Below are positions 10,863-18,306 of a stretch of 20,977 nt of DNA, piece by piece. The translations under genes were made by a program, and so were the position numbers. The notes under the pieces are model-generated. The model was given only the letters and a program-made list of their open reading frames with translations. It was not told the origin of the DNA and searched no databases. The DNA comes from Hypsibius dujardini (Eukaryota; Tardigrada; Eutardigrada; Parachela; Hypsibiidae), in NCBI GenBank assembly GCA_001579985.1, contig LRSR01006943.1, positions 1 through 20,977 of the forward strand, in the 5' to 3' direction. Position 1 is the stretch's first letter; every line of letters begins with the position of its first letter.

Positions 10863-13800
10863 ATGTTGCGCTGGATGAAAAGCGACGGTACGAGCAAGAA
10901 GGAGCCGGAAGTCTTCGGCACAGTCGTGGACGGGCTGAAGAAGCTGTACCGCGGCACGATTCTGCCGCTGGAGGAGCACTACAACTTCCACAACTTCCAC
11001 AGCCCGCAGTTGGATGACTCGGATTTCGACGCGAAGCCAATGATTCTGCTGGTGGGGCAGTACTCCACTGGCAAGACCACCTTCATTCGTTATCTTATCG
11101 AGCAGGATTTCCCGGGTATGCGGATCGGGCCGGAACCGACGACGGACGGATTTATCGCCATCATGCACGGCGACCAAGAAGGCGTCATTCCGGGAAACGC
11201 TCTGGTCGTTGACCCGAAACGCCAATTCCGTAAACTGAGCAAATTTGGGAATAACTTTTTGAATCGCTTTCAATGCTCTAGCGTCAACAGTCCGGTGCTG
11301 GAGAGTGTCACGTTCGTTGATACACCAGGTAAGAATTTAAACGGCCTTCTTTGATTGATTGTGTTAATGATTGCCGTAATCGGACGGCTTGCTCGATTAA
11401 TTTGTGCGTCATGTAAGTTAAAGTGAAATTTTTTCACATTCTTTCTTTTAACGCTCACTTTGGGAGCTGTTGTCGTCTCTTTAAAAAGTTTCGAGAGATA
11501 GGGGCAGCTTTATTGGTCAATCTCGTCAACTGTCGAAATCGAACCATTGTTATGACCATTAGCCGCGGCAGGTATTTCAGTTGATGGCAGTCGATTCCAG
11601 AGAGTATTCCTGGTGGAATTGTGTCAAAAAAAATTGAAGAAAAAAAAATGTATGTCCAATTCAAACCGTTTTGGCAAGCGAATTTTTTGGTTCAGTTTGT
11701 AAAGGATGAAAGTTCCTGCTGACCGAGTACAGTGCAGTTGCGAAATACGCATGTGAATACAGTAAAAATATTTAACTCCCTTTTTCGTGAGAAGAAACGT
11801 TCTCGGCATGACGTTGCTCGTAGGTTCGTACTACATGAACCTAGGTTTAGCAGTTTTTTCTTGTGTTTATACTGTAGAAATTCAATTCACTAATCGGAAT
11901 AATTGAGCGCTCTGCACCGATGCTTCGTTTGTTTCCGGCTGGAATTAATTCGATTCTAACCCACTCTAATAATCGGTATCATGTGTTTCCAGGTATTTTG
12001 AGTGGGGAAAAGCAGCGCATCGATCGCGGCTATGAATTCACGGGCGTGTTAGAATGGTTCGCGGAGCGGGTCGACCGAATCGTCCTGTTGTTTGACGCGC
12101 ATAAACTAGACATCAGCGATGAATTCCGTCGTGCCATCGAAGCCCTCCGCGGGCATGATGATAAAATTCGAATTGTCTTGAACAAGGCCGACATGGTCGA
12201 TCATCAGCAGGTTCGTTGTTATCCGGGAAAATTGTTGTTCGAATTGATTTTTGGCAGCTTTGATTTGGGAAGACCGATCGCCTGTCTGATCGATTAAAAC
12301 ATTTTTTCGGTCCTTTCTAGCTGATGCGTGTCTATGGTGCTCTGATGTGGTCCTTGGGAAAAGTGCTCAACACCCCGGAGGTGGCTCGTGTGTATATCGG
12401 TTCTTTTTGGGATCACCCACTGCATAACGACTCAAATCGCAGACTGTTTGAGGCGGAGGAGGTGGACTTGTTCAAGGACATCCAGAGTCTGCCGCGGAAT
12501 GCGGCGTTGCGGAAGCTGAATGACTTGATCAAGCGTGCGCGTCTTGCCAAGGTGAAGATGATGAACCTTTAACGCCTCAAAAAGACAGACAAGACAGTAG
12601 AGTTGTTAAAGCAAGTCTAAGGAAAAGAAAAGCATTTAGACAGGCGGAATGGCCGACCGACCAACCGGCAGGCAGACAAGCAGATTGCCAAACAGGCAGC
12701 AGACAGATAAACGTGCATACAGACAGACAGACTAACAGATTCTCAAACAGGCTGATTATTCCTACAAATCGATAGACAGACGGACGGACATACATTTAAA
12801 GAAGCAAAGTGTGAAACAGACAGGTAGAAAGATGGGCAGACAGACAGACAAACAGACAGACTCATAAAATCATAAAAACTATAGCAGATTTGCTGTCGTA
12901 ATTTGAATGAATCGTCAAAGCGGATTGCGATTAGGGAGAGTGAACACTTGTTTGCGTTTTTGTTACGCACTACAAGCGGACTCTTTCAGCCCTATTTGAT
13001 CACAATTCACTATAGTTACGTAGGCTTCAATTGTCTGGCAGTGTCAGCGGGAAAAAAAACTTACCTACGCAATGATGACTGATCGACCTAGCCCTGCTGT
13101 GCATGTGCTGCATTCGCTTACTGTAATCTGTAATCTAATCCCTCTTGTCTCTTTTGCAGGTGAATGCCTACATCATCAGCGCACTGAAGAAGGAAATGCC
13201 AGCCGTGTTCGGAAAGGACAGCAAGAAGAAGGAGCTGATTGACAATCTTCACCTGATTTACGCTCAAATCCAGAAGGAGCACAACATCTCGCCCGGTGAC
13301 TTCCCGCAACTGCCGCGAATGCAGGAAGCGTTACGCAACGAAGACTTCCAGAAATTCCACGTTCTCAACCCTAAACTCATCCGCAATGTCGATCGCATGC
13401 TGGCGGAGGACATTGCCGGCCTCATGCAGATGATCAGCATGGAAGAGGCCAAACAGACGCAGGAACCATTGGTCAAGGGCGGCGCTTTCGACGGCTTGAC
13501 CAAGTGTGTCTCCATACTTTTCTTATCTTAATGCCTGTCGGCTTGAAGTGCTATCTGCCTATTGAATTTTTTATTTGTCTGTTTGTCTGTTTGTTTCTAA
13601 TTGCCCGATTATTGCTGGTCTGCTTGTTTGTCTTTGAGACTGCCCGTCTGTCTGATCACATATCTGTTTTTCTGAATGTGTCGATGTCTGTCTGTTTGAT
13701 TTCCGGTCTGTTATTGGTGGCTCGGTTGTTTGTTTTGTCTACGTGCCTGTGTGCTTGTTGGTCTGTGTGTCTGAATGCATGCCTGTCTGTCTTTTTGTCT

Positions 13801-14403
13801 GTTTTATTGGCTTCCAGCTTATCTATTTTTCTCAATCCTTGCTGCTTTTTTGTCTGTCTAAAAGCCGGCCTGTCTGCTTGTTTGTCCGTGTTTTTATTTT
13901 ATGGTCTGCTTTTCTGTATGCCTGACTGTCTGCATGTCTGTTGGAATACCTATTCAACGATGCATTTCACTTACTTCAGTGATGTTGTCTATAAGGTTTT
14001 TCACTTCTTCAGATCTCCCTTCGGTGTCGGCTACGGCGAAGGCGCCAACGCCGGCCAGGATGCCCCCGAGTGGATCGTCGGGAAGGACAAGTACCGTTAC
14101 GATGAGGTCTTTTACGTGCTTAACCCCGTAGACGGGAAGATCACCGGCGCGGCGGCCAAACAGGAAATGGTCAAGTCAAAGTTGCCGAACTCAGTGCTGG
14201 GGAAGATTTGGAAGCTGGCAGATGTGGACAAGGACGGGATGCTGGACATTGAAGAGTGGGCCCTGGCGAATCATTTGATGCGTATCAAGTTGGACGGCAA
14301 TGAGCTACCGAATGAATTGCCGCCGCACTTGTGCCCGCCCGGGAAGGCTGGCCATTTGTACCCGAAACTGCGGAATGGCGTCGGCAATGGCGACGATGAA
14401 TGA
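10863..14403 (+). CDS. EHD1: EH domain-containing dynamin-like ATPase (EHD1-4 / RME-1 family), 5 exons
   Basis: Exons are 10863-11328, 11993-12210, 12321-12551, 13160-13503 and 14013-14403. They join in phase to 549 aa (human EHD1 is 534). The helical N-terminus is followed by a dynamin-type nucleotide domain: P-loop GQYSTGKT at 65-72, DTPG at 153-156 and NKAD at 219-222. The middle part has [20 protein letters not shown] and [21 protein letters not shown] linker with [11 protein letters not shown] (from 421) leads to a C-terminal EH domain, about 440-530, whose EF-hand loop [13 protein letters not shown] (490-502) keeps the calcium-type ligands. EHD proteins bind ATP, oligomerise on membranes, remodel recycling endosome tubules, and recruit NPF-motif partners through the EH domain. 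ATG 10863 is the first in-frame ATG and matches the family N-terminus. Orthology to one vertebrate EHD paralogue is not implied. Reading through the exon 3 donor would stop after VKMMNL, and through the exon 4 donor within about ten codons. Confidence 0.96.
11329..11992 (+). other. EHD intron 1
   Basis: A 664-base intron with a gtaaga donor and a tttccag acceptor that splits the glycine codon of DTPG. It is T-rich and contains a TTGATTGATTG motif near its 5' end (11353). No gene or mobile element recognised. Confidence 0.8.
12552..13159 (+). repeat. EHD intron 3 with CAGA/ACAG repeat
   Basis: The sense strand at about 12578-12865 is a degenerate ACAGACAG array mixed with caggcag and cagatag units. 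The tightest part is gcagacagacagacaaacag near 12836-12856. The rest of the 608-base intron is unremarkable. The acceptor is cttttgcag. Confidence 0.85.
13504..14012 (+). repeat. EHD intron 4 with TGTCTG repeat
   Basis: The sense strand from about 13565 to 13945 is a degenerate TGTCTGTTTG / ctgcctgtc array, that is, the complement of the repeat in intron 3. It stays open in several frames and would encode a cysteine/leucine/valine-rich peptide. The donor gtgtgt at 13504 and acceptor cttcag at 14012 give an in-phase join LTK-SPFG, so the long frame through it is not coding. Confidence 0.85.
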
Positions 14404-14615
14404 TTGCAGACCGGTCCACGCAATTTTTTCTTGCTTGTCTAGATTTAACTAATTTAATATATAATATTTTTTGCACTTCCGTCATCGCCTTATAGAAGCA
14501 GTTTATATTTTCTTTATATTGATATTTATCTTCGTTAGCATCGTTTCGGATTTTTTTTCCTGTGTGTATTTCGTTGTTTTTTGCGTCACGATTGAGAATA
14601 TAGTTTGCTACTGAA

Positions 14616-14626
14616 AATAAAATAAA
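14616..14626 (+). other. Tandem EHD polyadenylation signals
   Basis: Two overlapping AATAAA hexamers (14616-14621 and 14621-14626) lie about 210 bases after the EHD stop codon, the usual kind of cleavage signal. They fall 17 bases before the stop codon of the convergent EIF1AD gene. Confidence 0.6.
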
Positions 14627-14642
14627 TGCGCTACGTATTGCA

Positions 14643-16446
14643 TCACACTAATTCAGCGCTGCTTTCGGAGGAAGAAGATTCATCGGAGTCGGAATCTTGG
14701 AAGTGTTGGGGTCCGTTTACGCGGTTGAGATTGGGCGAGAGGTCGCCCTCATCATCGGAGGACTCGTCGGAGGACTCGTCGGTGTCGTCCGAACCAGGGA
14801 GGGAATCGGGGCAGGCAGGGTCGCCGGAAGGACTGATTTGTTTTCCAGGCACGACTTCATCCTCCTTCTTGTCGAATGCAGGTGGCCTGAAAACGAACGG
14901 CAGTTTCCGACAGTCAGAAACAGACATTTAAAATATATATCTTAATTTATGATCACCAAGAACATCCATTTGAAGTTCAAAGAATGTTACTGATAAATTC
15001 AATAATTTGCATTACTAATATAATAAAAGTGGCAAAAAAAAGTATTTAACTTTTAAACTTATCGCGTGATTAGTAAATTAGCATGTGAACTGTCTGAAAG
15101 TCTGGCTTTTCCTTTAAAATAAAATAATTTTAAAATATTTTAATATATTTATTAACTAAATCGTCGATCGTTTGCGGTCTGAAAAGGAAATGATCACTAA
15201 AATTTCAAATGCTAGTACGAAAGAACACTTAAAATACATAACTTAATTTACAATTATACAGAACAATGATTTTAACTTGAACGGATTAGTGTTGTTTAAA
15301 TCAAAATTTTGAATTTAAATTAAATTAAAAATTAATTTAAGTTAGGCAAAACTGGATTTTGAATCAGAATTAAAATCATCGTTTCAAAAATGAATTTAAA
15401 TAAAACCAAAACATTATTGGTCACACCAAAATTATTTTAAATAAATTAAAAATTAATTTGATTTAAAACAAAATGCATTTTTCAGGTATTTTAAATCACA
15501 TTATAAATTAATCAAAACAACACTAAAACGAACCTTATCATTGAAGGATTTGTGTACTAACATTGCTAGCACAAAAACTAGACATAAAACGGTATTTTAT
15601 TCAGATTTTCCGATTATCTTACAATTAATAAATTAGTGCTTGCCTGACAGCCAGGCCTTTTCCAATAAAAACAAAATTAGGTCCCACGAGAGTTGTGGAA
15701 TTATTGACATCAATTATTCAAAGCCAAGAGAGACACCGATCCGGTACAGAAACTCGATTGATTGATTGATTGATATCACTGCTTAATTCGTTCCTTTCGA
15801 TGAGTGAAATTACAGAGACGTAGTCGTTCAATTGCTTGATTGATTTAACTGCAGAATAATACAAATAAAAATCCTAACCATTTTCCTTCTGCTTTGATAT
15901 GGGCAATTTGATCCTTGGTTCGCAGGATGTGCGTAATCTCCGCCTTCACCCGATCCCCTTCTGTTATCGGCTCAACAAGCACATAATCACCTATAAAGTG
16001 CGAGAAGAAAAATAATATTAAAAAATGGCAGTTTCTCCAGGAAATAATCGTCCTACACAAACCTCGTTTTATCCATACAGTTTTCCGGAACTTTGGAGGC
16101 ATACTGACAAGGTAGGTGATGCCTTCGCCATTGAGCACTTCGTGGAGGTTGTTTCCGCGGGGCGCCACGATCTAGAAAATACCGGGGGGAAATAAGACGA
16201 AGAAATATTACAACTGCAATCAACCAATCAATCAATTAAATACCATTCAGATATTAATATAATTGTAGGTAGTTCAATCAACTAATCCAGCCATCAATTG
16301 TCATAGCAAGTGGCGGCAATATTTGCAGCTCGATGCGATTCACGCCTTCTTACCTGTACAATCTCTTGCTGACGGTCCGGATCGGGCAGGACGCAACCCT
16401 CCAAAAATTCCTGGGCTACATACTTCCGCTTGGTGGCTGCCGACAT
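14643..16446 (-). CDS. EIF1AD: EIF1AD, eIF1A-like RNA-binding protein, 4 exons
   Basis: Exons on the minus strand are 16446-16354, 16171-16063, 15990-15879 and 14886-14643. Phases agree and the product is 185 aa (human EIF1AD is 165). The start MSAATKRKYV matches the family N-terminus. Residues about 29-110 form an S1/eIF1A-like OB fold with IVQIVAPRGNNLHEV, YLVSMPPKFRKTVWIKRGDY, LVEPITEGDRVKAEI and the family phrase EGKWP. The last exon is a low-complexity acidic, serine-rich tail (GSDDTDESSDESSDDEGD and SDSDESSSSESS), as in relatives, with many possible CK2 sites. The vertebrate protein is nuclear and linked to redox response, and its molecular role is poorly defined. The first start codon lies 256 bases from a hAT transposon. 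The gene runs convergent to EHD. Confidence 0.93.
14887..15878 (-). other. EIF1AD intron 3, AT-rich
   Basis: A 992-base intron between the codons for KAEGKW and PPAF. The middle is very AT-rich, with repeated aaattaaaaattaattt phrases near 15322 and 15443. Two pairs of diverged internal repeats are visible (see findings). A (GATT)n run lies at 15758-15773. No transposon coding sequence seen. Confidence 0.7.
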
Positions 16447-16701
16447 TTCATAAATTCAGAGGAGGAGCTGGACAAATACTAGGAGTAGTGAAAAAGTAAA
16501 AATAAAGCTGTTCAGATTGATTTGCAAGAACTACAGCAAGAAAAAATGCTTAGGATACAAGAATAAGAGAACGACTTATACTCTTAATAAATACGTAATC
16601 CAATTTGGAATGATGGCAACAAACGAAATGATAATTTCGGCACAAAACAGTTTAAAAAAAATCAGTAAAAGTAAAATGTGAGAGATGATGTCATTAGGGA
16701 C
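16447..16701. promoter_or_regulatory. EIF1AD upstream region
   Basis: 255 bases between the EIF1AD start codon and the hAT element, expected to hold the 5' UTR and core promoter. No clear motif. Its right end is the left target-site duplication of the transposon. Confidence 0.4.
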
Positions 16702-17650
16702 CAGAGCTGTGCCGCTAAAGGCTCCAGACTCCCGCTACGCTGACGCTACGCCAACGCCACACTAACGGTAATCGTCGAAAAATCCGCACCGCTAAAACCG
16801 CTAAACCCGCTAATGGTAAATTTTGTTAGTCTAAATCCATTCCAAATGCCTTTCGCTTAACGCGGCAGTGGTAATCTAGCAGATGATTGATGTTCCCAAA
16901 AAAACAGATTTTCAAAGTTACGGTCATTAGAAGCCTGACGCTTTGGTCCAGGAAGAATGCCGGCTTTGTTGAACACTCGCTCCAACCCTGCTGTGGTGGC
17001 CGTTGCATAAAAGAATTGTCTGGCGATCGCCGTCAAACGCGGGAACTTCTTTCGGTTTTCCGATTCGCCATAGAAGTCCGTGATTGATGTGGTAGACGAA
17101 GCCAGGGAATCAGGTCCAGTATGCAGATTTTACTCTCATTTTTTTCTTGGCTCTTGGTGGAAGACATATTTAGTTTCGGTAGTAAAACGGGGAAAACTTT
17201 CTCCATTTTACGGCAAGGTTTTCGAAAAGGCAGCATTTTATAATTCTGCTAGTACAGTGGCAGCTCTAGACAGTGGTGAAAGAAATAATCTCATAACATT
17301 GAGCAGGCTCCCTGTGAATACTGATGCGCGCACCAACGTTAAACACCCGAGATAGCGCTTTGAAAAGTCTAGCTATTTATACATTTAGAAAAACATTTTT
17401 TACCAGTTGAACGTGTCACAGGAATGAGCTATTGCGAAGCTAAGCAATCTCACATGTGAGGCGTACTTTTGATTATTAATTTAACGATTACTTCTTAACG
17501 CAACCAGACCGCTGAATCTACACCGCTAATTTTATTGCCGCTACGTCCGCTAATTGGAATCACCGCTACGCTGACGAACTTGACCGCTAACGCTAATTCC
17601 GCTAAGCGTAGCGGGTTTAGCGGGTTTAGAGGCACAGCTCTGCTAGGGAC
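16694..17650. mobile_element. Non-autonomous hAT transposon with 8-bp target duplications
   Basis: The element occupies 16702-17642 (941 bp). The left end begins CAGAGCTGTGCCGCTAAA. The right end, read inward on the minus strand, begins CAGAGCTGTGCCTCTAAA, so the two termini match at 17 of 18 bases. The flanking octamers are ttagggac (16694-16701) and ctagggac (17643-17650), which differ at one base and fit the nTnnnnAn pattern of Ac-like hAT insertions. Both subterminal regions are packed with CCGCTAA-type motifs. Inside is a C-terminal transposase remnant on the minus strand. At under 1 kb it cannot encode a full hAT transposase, which is usually 600-plus aa, so it is an internally deleted derivative. 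Confidence 0.9.
16857..17129 (-). pseudogene. hAT transposase C-terminal dimerisation domain remnant
   Basis: A minus-strand frame from 17129 to the TAA at 16859-16857 reads 90 aa. It includes FPRLTAIARQFFYATATTAG, then LERVFNKAGI, then NRNFENLFFWEHQ-like sequence (as read, NDRNFENLFFWEHQ). This is the layout of the hAT family C-terminal dimerisation domain, whose usual form is FPRLxxLARKYLxxPATSAxSERVFSxAG and then a phrase ending NVExLxFL. The usual tryptophans upstream of FPRL are missing, and an in-frame TAA lies just before the fragment. No DDE/RW catalytic region is seen in the element. Confidence 0.8.
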
Positions 17651-17713
17651 GTATACAAAATACGTCAGAGAGGATATTAAGGACTACTGTAGGAGGACGA
17701 ATGGCCCCCTGAT

Positions 17714-17754
<41 letters not shown>

Positions 17755-18306
17755 TTGTTTGTCTGTCTTTTTAGCTCGAGATTTGTTGTAACTAAGACAA
17801 TTTGCAATTCAAGCCCTTCTTCACAAAAACAAGACCTTCAATGAGAGATAGGGAAGAGATGGTGCGGAACTAAGCCTGCCTATTCTTTAAACGGCCGAAA
17901 CGGCAAATTTATACTGCACTCGTCCTGGGCAATGTTTCCTTTTATCCTGATCCCATTGGACACACTTCTCTGTGTCAGTCGAGGAGGTCTTTTACATTTT
18001 ACAATGGGCGCCCATTGGTCGCAATTTATGGAAATCCTTCAAATTTTACTTGGACGGGCACATTCAGTGCAGACACTCTGAATTTTTTCAACTAAAACTA
18101 CAGAATAGACTTAGATTGTACGGGTATTAAACTGGGAATGGTTCTGGTTTGGATCAATTATGTGTTGAACCCAATATTAAAACAATGCCTGGTTAAAGGA
18201 CTCCCACCGGACCCAACTGTCACTTTACCGACTGCATTATAATTTTTTTGCTTCGCACTAAGAACTCAGACTGAACAACTAGTTCAAGTAAAAAAGACAA
18301 ACTCCT
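17651..18306. other. Intergenic region downstream of otopetrin, with CTGT microsatellite
   Basis: It lies between the hAT element and the otopetrin stop codon and should hold the otopetrin 3' UTR. A (CTGT)n tract runs at about 17717-17768. 17880-18240 contains no open frame or repeat I recognise, and no canonical minus-strand AATAAA was found. Confidence 0.45.
17717..17768 (+). repeat. (CTGT)n microsatellite
   Basis: Seven to eight near-perfect CTGT units followed by imperfect tgtttgtctg units, about 50 bases. The purest tetranucleotide tract in the window. Confidence 0.9.

Noticed and set aside
13504-13980. Continuation of the EHD frame through a Cys/Leu/Val-rich stretch
   Set aside because: This is the TGTCTG repeat in intron 4; splicing out 13504-14012 restores the conserved [13 protein letters not shown] linker.
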